Shown: piece after piece, positions 16,605 through 26,031 of the stretch
Layout of the letters: every line of letters begins with the position of its first letter
Position numbering within the stretch: position 1 is the stretch's first letter
DNA from: Bradyrhizobium agreste
GTDB lineage: Bacteria; Pseudomonadota; Alphaproteobacteria; Rhizobiales; Xanthobacteraceae
Assembly (NCBI RefSeq): GCF_016031625.1
Contig: NZ_JACCHP010000029.1
Span: 1-64,000 of the forward strand
Direction of reading: 5' to 3'
Length of the DNA stretch: 64,000 nt
Notes under the pieces: model-generated
Told to the model about the DNA's origin: nothing
Database searches by the model: none
The model's input: only the letters and a program-made list of their open reading frames with translations
Translations under genes and position numbers: made by a program

Positions 16605-18506
16605 ATGAGCGCGACCCAACGAGCTGGATGGAGCCGCCTGCCACTGCGCGCGGCGGCTTTCGTCGCGCTGACCTGCGCGACCATTCTCGGCATCAGCGGT
16701 TGGCGTGAATGGACGGCCCGCGATGCGGTGCTCAAGGGCGCCGAGATGGAGATGGCGAACGTCGCCCGGTCGCTGACCCAGCATGCCGAAGACAGCCTCG
16801 ATCTCCTGGATTCCGGCGTCGTCGGCGTCGTCAGCCGCTTGGAGATGGACGGCACCGCACCGGTCACGATCGCGAAGCTGCGCACCTTGCTGGACGCGCG
16901 CAAGAAGGCGATCGCGCGCATTCACAGCCTCGCCATCATCGACGATCAGGGCAATTGGCTGACCTCACCCGGTACGATCGGCACAACCTTCAGCGACGAT
17001 TCCTTCTTCCGACATCACCAGCTCTCGCCGAAGCGCGAGGCCCATGTCGGCCGTCCCGTGAAGAGCCTGCTGGACGGCGAATGGGTCGTGACCCTGTCAC
17101 GCCGCTTCAGCAAGCAGGACGGCAGCTTCGGCGGCGTGGTGCTCGCGACCATCAGCTCCCGATATCTTGCGCACTTCTACGAGCAGTTCGAAATCGGCCG
17201 CAACAGCGCCGTGGCGCTGCTGCACGCCGACGGCCTGATCATCGCGCGCAATCCCAGCAACGAGACATTCGTCGGTCGCAGCGTCGCCGACAAGCCGTTG
17301 TTCCGCGAGCCAAGCCTGCAACGGCCGAGCGGCGCCTATCATTTCACCTCGCCGCTGGACGGCGCCGACCGCGTCAGCTTCTTCAATCGCAGCAGCCGCT
17401 TCCCGCTCCTCCTGCTCGCCACCGTCGACAAGGACGAGTTGCTCGCGCCCTGGCGTGCGGCGGCAATCTCCCGCATGCTCTACGTGCTCGCGCTGGTGAT
17501 GCTGATCGCGTTCATCGGCGGCGTGCTGGTGCGGCAGTTGCAGCGCGGCCAGCGCATGGCCGTCGCGCTGGCCGAGACGGAGGCGCATTTCCGCCTGCTC
17601 GCCGAAGGCTCCAGCGACATGGTGACCCGTATCGGGCTCGACGAGCGGCTGCGCTATGTCTCGCCCTCGTCGGTCCGCGTGGTCGGCTGGCGCCCCAATC
17701 AGCTGATCGGTTCGCCGGCCCTTGCGGGTATCAATCCGGAGGACCTGCCGGAGGTCCAGGCGATCGTCGACGCCATGAAGCGCGGCGAGACGGAGGAGGC
17801 GCGTCTCACCTACCGCAACCGGCACCGGCAGAACGGCGAGATCTGGCTCGAATCGACCATGCGGGTGACGCGCAAGGACGATGGCCGCGTCGACGGCGTG
17901 GTCGCGATCTCCCGCGACATCACCGAGCACAAAAAGCTGGAAACCAGACTCGAAACGCTGGCGATCGAGGACAGCCTCACCGGCCTTGCCAATCGCCGTC
18001 ACTTCGACGAGCGCCTGAAGGAGGAATGGGCACGCGCCTATCGCGACCGCTCCAGCCTTGCTTTGCTGATGATCGATGTCGACCACTTCAAGGCTTATAA
18101 CGATGAATACGGCCATCCCGCGGGCGATGCGTGCCTGCGCCTGATCGCCAAGATCATCGCAGCCGAAGCGCAGCGCGCCGGCGATCTGGCGGCGCGTTAT
18201 GGCGGCGAGGAATTCGCCATGCTGTTGCCGAACATCGACGCCGCCGGCTGCGCCCGGGTCGGCGAACGAATCCGTAACGCCATTCACGAGGCCGGCCTCG
18301 CTCATGGCAGCAACCCGGCGGCCGGATGCGTCACTGCCTCGCTTGGCGGCGCAGCCTGCCGGCCGGTGTTCGAACGAACAGCGGGGGTCGCTGCGCTGGT
18401 CGAAGCTTCCGACCGGGCGCTCTACGCCGCGAAGGCCGCAGGCCGCAATCGCCTGGTGATGTCGGGCGAGGTCATGGACCTGCTGCCCAAGGCATCCGGC
18501 CAATGA
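16605..18506 (+). CDS. Membrane sensor diguanylate cyclase (dCACHE-like, PAS, GGEEF)
   Basis: Product of 633 residues. A first membrane segment at about 10-30 and a second near 292-310 (MLYVLALVMLIAFIGGVLV) bracket a periplasmic CACHE-like sensor of about 260 residues. A PAS domain follows (MVTRIGLDERLRYVSPSSVR to AISRDITEHKKLE). The C-terminal cyclase has LTGLANRRHFDERL and an intact GGEEF motif in RYGGEEFAMLLPN, with an RAGD inhibition site (RxxD) five residues before it. It therefore probably makes cyclic-di-GMP with product inhibition, unlike the dual-domain protein at 3405. There is no EAL domain. Confidence 0.87.
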   Translation: MSATQRAGWSRLPLRAAAFVALTCATILGISGWREWTARDAVLKGAEMEMANVARSLTQHAEDSLDLLDSGVVGVVSRLEMDGTAPVTIAKLRTLLDARKKAIARIHSLAIIDDQGNWLTSPGTIGTTFSDDSFFRHHQLSPKREAHVGRPVKSLLDGEWVVTLSRRFSKQDGSFGGVVLATISSRYLAHFYEQFEIGRNSAVALLHADGLIIARNPSNETFVGRSVADKPLFREPSLQRPSGAYHFTSPLDGADRVSFFNRSSRFPLLLLATVDKDELLAPWRAAAISRMLYVLALVMLIAFIGGVLVRQLQRGQRMAVALAETEAHFRLLAEGSSDMVTRIGLDERLRYVSPSSVRVVGWRPNQLIGSPALAGINPEDLPEVQAIVDAMKRGETEEARLTYRNRHRQNGEIWLESTMRVTRKDDGRVDGVVAISRDITEHKKLETRLETLAIEDSLTGLANRRHFDERLKEEWARAYRDRSSLALLMIDVDHFKAYNDEYGHPAGDACLRLIAKIIAAEAQRAGDLAARYGGEEFAMLLPNIDAAGCARVGERIRNAIHEAGLAHGSNPAAGCVTASLGGAACRPVFERTAGVAALVEASDRALYAAKAAGRNRLVMSGEVMDLLPKASGQ

Positions 18507-18512
18507 CACCGC

Positions 18513-18731
18513 TCAATAATGCGGCGGAGGCTCGTTGGCCGGCCCCGGCGCATTTGCCTCGGCCTCCTGCAGCCGAGCATTGAGCTCGGTGATCTGCCGC
18601 GTCAGCCTGTCGATCTGCTTCCACTGCGCGGTGATGGTCTGGTTCAACGTCTCGATCGTGTCGTCCTGATAGGCGAGGCGCGTCTCCAGCGTGTCGATGC
18701 GCTCGCTCAGCGTCTTGATCTCATTCGTCAC
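18513..18731 (-). CDS. slyX: SlyX-family small coiled-coil protein
   Basis: Product of 72 residues, almost entirely one amphipathic helix with heptads (IDTLETRLAYQDDTIETLNQ) and the C-terminal PPPHY typical of SlyX. Function is unknown; in E. coli the gene neighbours slyD. Here it follows trhO, overlapping its 3' end by 11 bp, and so is translated from the same message. The C terminus is convergent with the diguanylate cyclase, 6 bp apart. Confidence 0.85.
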   Translation of the reverse strand: MTNEIKTLSERIDTLETRLAYQDDTIETLNQTITAQWKQIDRLTRQITELNARLQEAEANAPGPANEPPPHY

Positions 18732-19479
18732 GCGTTACGTCCTTGTTTCGCTCGCGCAAACCGTGGCCGAGCGCCACGCGCTCGTCGAACACGAAGCATT
18801 CGCCGCGCCAGCGGCTCTCCGCCTCCGGCACCTCCTCCAGATATCTCAGGATGCCGCCCTTGAGGTGATAGACCTCGGCAAAGCCGCGTGCGAGCAGATG
18901 CGCGCTCGCCTTCTCGCAGCGAATGCCGCCGGTGCAGAACATCGCGATCCTGCGGTGCCGTGCCGGATCAAGCCGCTCGGCGGCAAAGTCCTTGAACTGG
19001 CCGAAGCTCTTGATGCCGGGATCGAGCGCGCCCTCGAACGTCCCCATCGCGACCTCGAAGGCGTTGCGGGTGTCGAGCACGAGCGTGTCGGGTGCTGCGA
19101 TCAGCGCGTTCCATTCGCGCGCATCGACATAGGTGCCGACCTTACGCGTCGGATCGGCGGCCGCATCGCCCAGCGTGACGATCTCCTTCTTCAGACGCAC
19201 CTTCAGCCGTCCGAACGGCATCGCCTCCGCAGTGGAGAATTTCAATTCGAGATTGTTCAGCCTGCCCCCGAACATGTCGCCGTGTGCGAGCTCATGAGCG
19301 AAGGCGTCGATCGCCTCCGGTGCCCCGGCGACCGTACCGTTGATGCCTTCCTGCGCCAGCAACACGCTGCCCTTCAGTCCAAGGCCGGCGCAGCAGGCGC
19401 GCAGCGGCTCGCGCAGCTCGCGGTAATCGGGGAGGGCGACGAATTGATAGAAGGCGCAGACCTTGTAAGCCGTATTCAT
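18721..19479 (-). CDS. trhO: tRNA uridine hydroxylase / rhodanese-like protein TrhO (UPF0176)
   Basis: Product of 252 residues. The N-terminal ferredoxin-like domain (YKVCAFYQFVALPDYRELRE) is followed by a rhodanese domain with active-site loop FCTGGIRCEKASAHL. Family members, also called YceA, catalyse oxygen-dependent formation of 5-hydroxyuridine at position 34 of some tRNAs. Length is close to other alphaproteobacterial members, which are shorter than E. coli TrhO. It is transcribed with slyX and divergent from the gamma-glutamyltransferase gene. Confidence 0.87.
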   Translation of the reverse strand: MNTAYKVCAFYQFVALPDYRELREPLRACCAGLGLKGSVLLAQEGINGTVAGAPEAIDAFAHELAHGDMFGGRLNNLELKFSTAEAMPFGRLKVRLKKEIVTLGDAAADPTRKVGTYVDAREWNALIAAPDTLVLDTRNAFEVAMGTFEGALDPGIKSFGQFKDFAAERLDPARHRRIAMFCTGGIRCEKASAHLLARGFAEVYHLKGGILRYLEEVPEAESRWRGECFVFDERVALGHGLRERNKDVTRDE

Positions 19480-19675
19480 GGCGCTCGTTTAGCAGGCGGC
19501 CCGCGCCCGGAAAACCCGCATCGCAAAGGCCTGTAAAAAGTCCATACGCCCAGCGGATGGCAGCCATTTTCCTGGTATGCCAGCATTGCCCCGCGGGGCG
19601 GGAATGTGTCATGTAGACGCGGTTTTTCGAGAGGGCGCGCCAATCGCGCCGACGGCCAAGAGAGCAAGACATTCG

Positions 19676-21262
19676 ATGAGAAACTTCCATTTCCCCGGCA
19701 GGTCCACGGTCCACGCCACCAACGCGATGGTTGCGACCTCGCATCCGCAGGCCTCGCTCGCCGCGATCGAGGTGCTGCGCGAGGGCGGCACCGCGGTGGA
19801 CGCCGCCGTTGCCGGCTCTGCCTTGCTTGGCGTGATCGAGCCGCAATCGACCGGCATCGGCGGCGATTGCTTTGCGCTGATCCAGCCGCGGGGCGAGGGC
19901 AAGATCGTCGCCTATAACGGCTCCGGCCGCGCGCCGAAGGCGGCGAATGCCGACTGGTATCTCGAACGCAAGATCAACTCGGTGCCGCTCACCTCGGCAC
20001 ACGCGGTCTCGATTCCCGGCGTGATCGATGCCTTCGCCACCGTGCTGCGCGATCACGGCAAGTTCGGCTTCGACCGGCTGCTCCAGCCCGCGATCAAGGC
20101 GGCCGAGGAAGGCTATGTCGTCGCGCCCCGCATCGCCTTCGATTGGAAGAACCAGTTCGAGAAGCTGAAGGCTGGCACCAACACTGTGCGGTATTTGTTG
20201 CCGGGCGGCCAGCCGCCGGTCGCCGGCGACGTCATTCGCCAGGTCGAGCTCGGCAAGACGCTGCGCGCGATCGCCAAGGACGGCCGCGACGCCTTCTACA
20301 AGGGCGAGATCGCGGAGGACATGGTCGAGACCCTCAGGGGCATTGGCGGCCTGCACACGCTCGACGATTTCGCCGCACACACGACCGAAGTGACCACGCC
20401 GATCGGCACCATGTACAAGGGCTATGACGTCTGGCAGTGCCCGCCGAACGGCCCGGGCGTCACCGCGCTCTTGATGCTCAACATCCTGTCGCGCTTCGAT
20501 CTGACCAAGTACGCGCCCGTCAGCATCGAGCGCTTCCATCTCGAAGCGGAAGCGGCACGCATCGCCTACATGAACCGCGAGATGCATGTCGCCTCGCCCG
20601 AGCACATGAAGATCAACGTCGCCGAGATGCTCGAGAAGGGCTTTGCCGACGAGTACATCAAGAAGATCCGCATGGACGGCATGCTCGACCTGCCGAACGT
20701 GGCGCCGCCGATGAATCCCTCGACCATCTACATCACGGTCGTGGACAAGGACCGCAACGTCTGCTCGTTCATCAACTCGGTTGCGCATTCCTTCGGCTCG
20801 GCGATCGTCTCGAACAAGACCGGTGTCTTGTTCCAGAATCGCGCCGGCGGTTTCCGCATCCAGCCGGGCCATCCCAATTGCATCGAAGGCGGCAAGCGTC
20901 CGCTGCACACGATCATGCCGGGCCTGCTCACCAAGGGCGGCCGTTCCACGATGTCGTACGCGGTGATGGGCGGCCAGTACCAGCCGACCGGCCAGACTCA
21001 TCTCCTGACCAACATCCTCGACTACGGCTGCGACGTGCAGGAGGCGATCGACATGCCGCGCGGCCTGCACTACGAGGGCCAGTATCAGCTCGAGGACAGC
21101 GTGCCGGCCGCAATCGTCGAAGGCCTGAAGAAGCTCGGTCACAAGACCACCAGCGTGGTCGGCCCGCTCGGCGGCGCCCAGGCGATCTGGATCGATTGGG
21201 ACAAGGGCACGCTCACCGGCGGCTCCGATCCGCGCAAGGACGGCTGCGCGCTGGGTTATTGA
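19676..21262 (+). CDS. ggt: Gamma-glutamyltransferase family protein
   Basis: Product of 528 residues of the Ntn-hydrolase gamma-glutamyltranspeptidase family. The large-subunit start reads GRSTVHATNAMVATSHPQAS, and VEPQSTGIGGDCF-like sequence follows. Autoprocessing would occur before the Thr in NPSTIYITVVDKD, which aligns with the catalytic TTHYSVVD of the classical enzymes but has I-Y in place of T-H, so substrate handling may differ. No clear signal peptide, so the protein may be cytoplasmic. ATG 19676 is preferred because the residues before it in the open frame from 19577 show no similarity. Substrate could be glutathione or another gamma-glutamyl or acyl amide. Confidence 0.85.
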   Translation: MRNFHFPGRSTVHATNAMVATSHPQASLAAIEVLREGGTAVDAAVAGSALLGVIEPQSTGIGGDCFALIQPRGEGKIVAYNGSGRAPKAANADWYLERKINSVPLTSAHAVSIPGVIDAFATVLRDHGKFGFDRLLQPAIKAAEEGYVVAPRIAFDWKNQFEKLKAGTNTVRYLLPGGQPPVAGDVIRQVELGKTLRAIAKDGRDAFYKGEIAEDMVETLRGIGGLHTLDDFAAHTTEVTTPIGTMYKGYDVWQCPPNGPGVTALLMLNILSRFDLTKYAPVSIERFHLEAEAARIAYMNREMHVASPEHMKINVAEMLEKGFADEYIKKIRMDGMLDLPNVAPPMNPSTIYITVVDKDRNVCSFINSVAHSFGSAIVSNKTGVLFQNRAGGFRIQPGHPNCIEGGKRPLHTIMPGLLTKGGRSTMSYAVMGGQYQPTGQTHLLTNILDYGCDVQEAIDMPRGLHYEGQYQLEDSVPAAIVEGLKKLGHKTTSVVGPLGGAQAIWIDWDKGTLTGGSDPRKDGCALGY

Positions 21263-21308
21263 TCGCCCGCGCAGTTCCCCGCGCGAGATCAGGAAAAGTT
21301 GACGAAGC

Positions 21309-21332
21309 GCGGCGCGGCATTTGCTGCGCCGC
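21309..21332 (+). terminator. Possible terminator after the gamma-glutamyltransferase gene
   Basis: A GCGGCGC / GCGCCGC stem with a 10-base loop, followed by a weak pyrimidine tract CCTTCTCT. It lies 47 bp after the stop. The lack of a proper T run keeps this tentative. Confidence 0.4.
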
Positions 21333-21430
21333 CCTTCTCTCATTCGGAACTGCGCTCATCGCTCGAGGTTAAGGGGCGATGAGCGGTGCAGGCGTGCGCT
21401 GCTTTTGCAGATCAGCGGCGGAGTCCTGCC

Positions 21431-22045
21431 ATGCCCGACAAACCAGGTTCCAGATCATCCGGATTCGACCGACGCGCTTTCATGGCCGGCGCGGCTGGCA
21501 GCGCGCTGATCCCGATAACGGCGCGCGCGGCGTCGGAGGATGCGCGGGCGCCAGCGGCGCAGGATCCGTCGCTTCCCGTCGAGGTCACGCTGCGCGTCAA
21601 CGGCAAGGACAAGCGCCTGAGCATCGATGCGCGCACCACCGTGCTCGATGCCTTGCGCGAACATCTCAAGCTCACCGGCAGCAAGAAGGGCTGCGACCAC
21701 GGCCAGTGCGGCGCCTGCACGGTGCTGATCGACGATCGCCGCGTGGTGTCTTGCCTGACGCTGGCACTCGCCGCCGAGGGGCAGGAGATCACGACGGTCG
21801 AGGGCCTCGCCACCGACGACCGCCTGCATCCGATGCAGCAGGCCTTCATCGACAACGATGCGTTCCAGTGCGGCTATTGCACGCCCGGCCAGATCATGTC
21901 GGCGATCGCGTGCGTGAAGGAGGGTCATGCCGGCAGCGAGGCCGACATCCGCGAATATATGAGCGGCAATATCTGCCGCTGCGCCGCCTATCCCAACATC
22001 GTCGCCGCCGTGAAGCAGGCCGCGCCCGAGATCATGAAAGGCTAG
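21431..22045 (+). CDS. paoA: Aldehyde oxidoreductase [2Fe-2S] subunit, Tat-exported (PaoA-like), copy 2
   Basis: Product of 204 residues. The Tat signal is DRRAFMAGAAGSALIPITA, cleaved after ARA. Ligands of the two [2Fe-2S] clusters are C88, C93, C96, C108 and C147, C150, C182, C184 (CDHGQCGAC, CGYCTPGQIMSA, ICRCAAY). The ATG at 21431 with GGCGGAGTC upstream leaves a normal twin-arginine N terminus. It is closely similar to the product at 11153 in the same order of genes, so the two sets are paralogues. Confidence 0.87.
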   Translation: MPDKPGSRSSGFDRRAFMAGAAGSALIPITARAASEDARAPAAQDPSLPVEVTLRVNGKDKRLSIDARTTVLDALREHLKLTGSKKGCDHGQCGACTVLIDDRRVVSCLTLALAAEGQEITTVEGLATDDRLHPMQQAFIDNDAFQCGYCTPGQIMSAIACVKEGHAGSEADIREYMSGNICRCAAYPNIVAAVKQAAPEIMKG

Positions 22046-22049
22046 GCGC

Positions 22050-23066
22050 ATGCGACCGTTTTCGTATCAAAGGGCAACAGATCCAGGTATGGCCGTGCAG
22101 GCGCTCGGCGGCGCAGCGGCCGCCAACGAGCCGCTGACGAAGGCGGCCGCGCAGCCGCTTGCCGGCGGCACCACGCTGATCGATCTGATGAAGCTCGACG
22201 TGATGCGGCCCACCGCAATCGTCGATATCGGTCCGCTGGCCCACGCCTGGTCGGCGATCGCGCCAGGTGGCGATGGCTTGCGCCTCGGGGCGCTCGCAAA
22301 GATGTCCGACGTCGCCGCGCACGCCGAGATCCAGCGCAGCTATCCGGTGATCGCGGATTCGCTGAAGCTCGCCGCAAGCGCCCAGCTGCGCAACATGGCA
22401 ACGCTCGGCGGCAACGTGATGCAGCGGACGCGCTGCAACTACTTCCGCGATGTCTCCTATGAGAACTGCAACAAGCGCAATCCCGGCTCCGGCTGTGCCG
22501 CAATGGATGGCGTCAACCGCATGCATGCGGTGCTCGGGACCTCCGATCAGTGCATCGCGACCTATCCCGGCGATTTCGCGCAGGCGCTGATCGCGCTCGA
22601 TGCAATGGTCGAGATCACCGGCAAGGCCGGTACGCGCAGCATGCCGTTCGCGCAGCTTCACAAGGCGCCGGGCAGCACGCCCGATATCGAGACCGTGCTT
22701 CAGCCCGGCGAGCTGATCTCGGCGTTCTCTATACAGGGCCGCTGGCCACGGTCGGTGTATCTGAAGGCCCGCGACCGGCAATCCTACGAATTCGCGCTGT
22801 CGTCGGCTGCGATCGCGCTCGACGTCCAGGACGGCACGATCAGGGACGCCCGCGTCGCGCTCGGCGGCGTCGCCACCGTGCCCTGGCGTGCGCGTGAGGC
22901 CGAGGCGCTGTTGAAGGGACAGAAGTTCGATGACGGCCTTGCGCAACGTGTTGCCGATGCAGCGTTTGCGGAGGCCAAGGGCCGCCGGCACAACAGCTTC
23001 AAGATCGCGCTTGGCAAGCGCGTCGTGGCACGTGCGCTCCAGCAGGCCGTAACGATGGAGATCTGA
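22050..23066 (+). CDS. paoB: Aldehyde oxidoreductase FAD/[4Fe-4S] subunit (PaoB-like), copy 2
   Basis: Product of 338 residues. PLAGGTTLIDLMKLDVMR and AQLRNMATLGGNVMQRTRC are the FAD-binding motifs. Four cysteines C129, C140, C149 and C168 (TRCNY, ENCNKRN, SGCAAM, DQCIA) sit at the spacing seen in copy 1 and in PaoB, so an extra [4Fe-4S] cluster is expected. It starts 4 bp after the small subunit and ends 2 bp before the molybdenum subunit, an evident operon. Confidence 0.87.
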   Translation: MRPFSYQRATDPGMAVQALGGAAAANEPLTKAAAQPLAGGTTLIDLMKLDVMRPTAIVDIGPLAHAWSAIAPGGDGLRLGALAKMSDVAAHAEIQRSYPVIADSLKLAASAQLRNMATLGGNVMQRTRCNYFRDVSYENCNKRNPGSGCAAMDGVNRMHAVLGTSDQCIATYPGDFAQALIALDAMVEITGKAGTRSMPFAQLHKAPGSTPDIETVLQPGELISAFSIQGRWPRSVYLKARDRQSYEFALSSAAIALDVQDGTIRDARVALGGVATVPWRAREAEALLKGQKFDDGLAQRVADAAFAEAKGRRHNSFKIALGKRVVARALQQAVTMEI

Positions 23067-23068
23067 TC

Positions 23069-25360
23069 ATGACCGCTGCAGCTCCCGCGCCGAAGACGAA
23101 TATGGGGCAGCCCGTGCCGCGCTATGATGCGGCGGCAAAGGTCACGGGGAAGGCGACCTATGCCTCGGACATGCCGCTGGACAATCCGGCCCACGCGTTC
23201 CTGGTCACCAGCGCCATCGCCAAGGGCCGCATCGACCGCTTCGAGCTCGACGATGCCAAGCGCGTCCGCGGCGTGATCGACATCGTCACGCACGAGAACG
23301 CCCCGAAGCTGAAGGAGTCGAAACTGTTCAGCAATGGCGGTTATGCCGGCACCACGATTCAGCCGCTGAAATCGGCCGAGATCACCCATGATGGTCAGAT
23401 CATCGCCGTGGTGTTGGCGGAGAGTTACGAGGCCGCGCGCGAAGCCGCCAACCGCGTCAAGGTCAGCTATACCGCCGCTGCGCCCAGCGCGACCTTCGAT
23501 TCGCCGGGGACGACGGCAGCCGCCGCGAAAGGACAAAATTCGCAGTTCAAGGAAGACCCTAAGGTCGGTGATTTCGCCAAGGCGTTCGACGCGGCCGAGG
23601 TCAAGCTGAGCGTTTCTTATGAAACGCCGACGCAGCATCACAACCCGATGGAGCTGTTCACGACCAGCTGCGCCTGGATGGGCGACAATCTCGTCATCTA
23701 CGAGGGCAGCCAGTATGTCTATGGCCTGAAGAACGGCGTGGCCGAGCAGCTCGGCATCGACGCCGACAAGGTGCGCGTGGTCAATCCCTATGTCGGCGGC
23801 GGATTCGGCTCGCGCGGCTCGATGACGCCGCGCACCGCCATCATCGCCGCCATTGCCAGACGCCTGAACCGTCCGATCAAGCTGGTCCCGACCCGCGACC
23901 AGGGCTTTACCATCGCGACCTACCGCGCCGAGACGCGGCATGAGATCAGGCTCGGTGCGAGCCGGGACGGCAAGCTGGTCGCTTTGAGGCATGAGGGGGC
24001 CGAAGTCTCCTCGCGCCCCGATGCCTATTGCGTTGGTGGCACCAAGACCACGACGCGGCTCTATGCCTGTCCGAACGTCGACAGCCTGGTGTCGATCGTG
24101 CGTGCCGATCGCAACACGCCCGGCTTCATGCGCTCGCCCCCCGAGGTGCCGTATCTGTTCGCGCTGGAGAGCGCGCTGGACGAGCTCGCGGTGAAACTGA
24201 ACATGGATCCGGTCGAGCTTCGCCGTATCAACGACGCCACCAGGGATCCGATCGATGGCAAGCCCTACACGTCGCGATCGCTCATGGCGTGCTTCGACGA
24301 AGCCGCCAAAGCGTTTGGCTGGTCGCAGCGCTCGCCACAGCCGAAATCGATGTCCGACGGCGACTGGTTGATCGGCTACGGCTGCGCCGCCACTTGCTAT
24401 CCGACGCAGATGGCGCCGTCGGCCGCGCGCGTGCGCCTGCAGCGCGACGGCCGAACTCGGGTCGAGATCGCCGGCCATGAGATCGGGACCGGCGCCTACA
24501 CCGTCATAGCCCAGACTGCGGCCGAGCGGCTCGGCGTGTCATTGGAGAAAGTTGCAGTCTTCATGGGCGACAGCGACCTGCCGCCCGCGCCGGTTGCCGG
24601 CGGCTCCAATTCCACCGCCAGCACCTGCTCGGCCGTGATGATGGTGTGCGATCAGATCCGACACCGCCTGTTCAAGGCGCTCATGCCCAGCGACAGCCTT
24701 GCCGACAAGGCCAAGGAGACCGTCGGCATCAGCCCGGCACCGTCGACCCAGGCGGCGAAGGGCGATCGTCGGCTCGACATCGAGAAGGCGTTCGATGCGC
24801 TCGGCGTCGGCGTGGTCGAAGAATATGGCGAGTGGAAGCCGGAGGGCGCGCCGCTGGATTCCTTCCGCGCCATGCACAATGGGCAGGTCCGGCTGGTCGG
24901 CGGCCATCAAATGAAGGACCAGATCGCCTATGCCTTCGGCGCCGAGTTCGTCGAAATCCGCGTCAATCGCTTCACTCACGAGATCCGCTGCCCCCGCCTG
25001 GTCGGCGCGTTCGCGGCAGGCAGGATCATGAATCCGCGCACCGCGCGCAGCCAGCTCATGGGTGGCCTGATCTGGGGCATGTCCTCGGCGCTGCTCGAGG
25101 CCACCGAGATCGACGAGCGCAATGCGCGCTACGTCAACGACAATCTTGCCGACTATCTCGTGCCCGTGAATGCCGATGTGCCCGGCGTCGAGGTGATCAT
25201 GCTGTCCGAGCAGGACGATCACATCAACCCGGTCGGCGCAAAGGGCCTCGGCGAGCTTGCCAATGTCGGCACTAATGCGGCGATCTGCAATGCGATCCAT
25301 CACGCCACCGGCCAGCGCATCCGCAAGCTGCCGGTGCGGCTGGAAAACATCGAGCTCTAA
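23069..25360 (+). CDS. paoC: Aldehyde oxidoreductase molybdenum-binding subunit (PaoC-like), copy 2
   Basis: Product of 763 residues, slightly longer than E. coli PaoC. Cofactor-contact segments HHNPMELFTTSCAW, GGGFGSRGSMTPR and the C-terminal AKGLGELANVG, with catalytic Glu729, are present. The region between SNSTASTCSAVMMVC and AFGAEFVEIRV is about 60 residues longer than in copy 1. PaoABC enzymes oxidise aromatic or other aldehydes in the periplasm. The protein has no signal of its own and would be exported together with the Tat subunit. GATGGAG precedes the start. Confidence 0.87.
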   Translation: MTAAAPAPKTNMGQPVPRYDAAAKVTGKATYASDMPLDNPAHAFLVTSAIAKGRIDRFELDDAKRVRGVIDIVTHENAPKLKESKLFSNGGYAGTTIQPLKSAEITHDGQIIAVVLAESYEAAREAANRVKVSYTAAAPSATFDSPGTTAAAAKGQNSQFKEDPKVGDFAKAFDAAEVKLSVSYETPTQHHNPMELFTTSCAWMGDNLVIYEGSQYVYGLKNGVAEQLGIDADKVRVVNPYVGGGFGSRGSMTPRTAIIAAIARRLNRPIKLVPTRDQGFTIATYRAETRHEIRLGASRDGKLVALRHEGAEVSSRPDAYCVGGTKTTTRLYACPNVDSLVSIVRADRNTPGFMRSPPEVPYLFALESALDELAVKLNMDPVELRRINDATRDPIDGKPYTSRSLMACFDEAAKAFGWSQRSPQPKSMSDGDWLIGYGCAATCYPTQMAPSAARVRLQRDGRTRVEIAGHEIGTGAYTVIAQTAAERLGVSLEKVAVFMGDSDLPPAPVAGGSNSTASTCSAVMMVCDQIRHRLFKALMPSDSLADKAKETVGISPAPSTQAAKGDRRLDIEKAFDALGVGVVEEYGEWKPEGAPLDSFRAMHNGQVRLVGGHQMKDQIAYAFGAEFVEIRVNRFTHEIRCPRLVGAFAAGRIMNPRTARSQLMGGLIWGMSSALLEATEIDERNARYVNDNLADYLVPVNADVPGVEVIMLSEQDDHINPVGAKGLGELANVGTNAAICNAIHHATGQRIRKLPVRLENIEL

Positions 25361-25422
25361 AGGGGGTGGAAACGGCGGCCGCCTTGGGTTAGACACCTCC
25401 CGCCTCAAACGGAACGTGCTTT

Positions 25423-25887
25423 ATGCAGCGTTTCCAGCGCGCGCTCCTCGCTCTAATGTCGGCACTCGCGATCACCGTGATCGCCGGCGTGTCGCATTTC
25501 GTTTCCACCACGGCCTCGGCCCAGACCGCAGGAAAGACCATGACGACAGCTTCAGGCTTGCAGATCATCGATTCCACCGTCGGCACCGGCGCCTCGCCGC
25601 AGCCTGGTCAGATCTGCGTGATGCAGTATACCGGCTGGCTCTATGAGAACGGCCAGAAGGGCAAGAAATTCGACTCCTCCGTCGACCGCAAGGAGCCGTT
25701 CGAGTTTCCGATCGGCAAGGGCCGCGTCATCGCCGGCTGGGACGAGGGCGTTGCCTCGATGAAGGTCGGCGGCAAGCGTACGCTGATCATCCCGCCGCAG
25801 CTCGGCTACGGCGCCCGCGGCGCCGGCGGCGTGATCCCGCCGAACGCGACGCTGATGTTCGACGTGGAATTGCTCGCGGTGAAGTGA
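25423..25887 (+). CDS. FKBP-type peptidyl-prolyl cis-trans isomerase, exported
   Basis: Product of 154 residues with an N-terminal signal (ALLALMSALAITVIAGVSHF then ASAQ) and one FKBP domain. The domain has YTGWLYENGQKGKKFDSS, GRVIAGWDEGVASMKVGGKR and the C-terminal GAGGVIPPNATLMFDVELL, with the usual catalytic aromatic residues. It probably helps fold periplasmic proteins. It follows the second aldehyde oxidase operon by 62 bp, and whether it is cotranscribed is not clear. Confidence 0.9.
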   Translation: MQRFQRALLALMSALAITVIAGVSHFVSTTASAQTAGKTMTTASGLQIIDSTVGTGASPQPGQICVMQYTGWLYENGQKGKKFDSSVDRKEPFEFPIGKGRVIAGWDEGVASMKVGGKRTLIIPPQLGYGARGAGGVIPPNATLMFDVELLAVK

Positions 25888-25893
25888 CCGAAG

Positions 25894-25968
25894 GTCATTC
25901 CGGGGCGATGCGCGAGCATCGAACCCGGAATCTCGAGATTCCGGGTTCGCTTCGCGCCCCGGAATGAC
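25894..25968. repeat. Palindromic repeat, GTCATTCCGGGGC family, copy 1
   Basis: Begins GTCATTCCGGGGC and ends GCCCCGGAATGAC. The centre CCCGGAATCTCGAGATTCCGGG is a perfect nested palindrome. It lies after the FKBP gene. Four more copies are at 36541, 40601, 41348 and 48124. Confidence 0.85.
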
Positions 25969-26031
25969 GGTACAAACAAAACGACCGGCCTCTCGGCCGG
26001 CCGCGCACGGAACCAACAGAAAGCAAGTCCC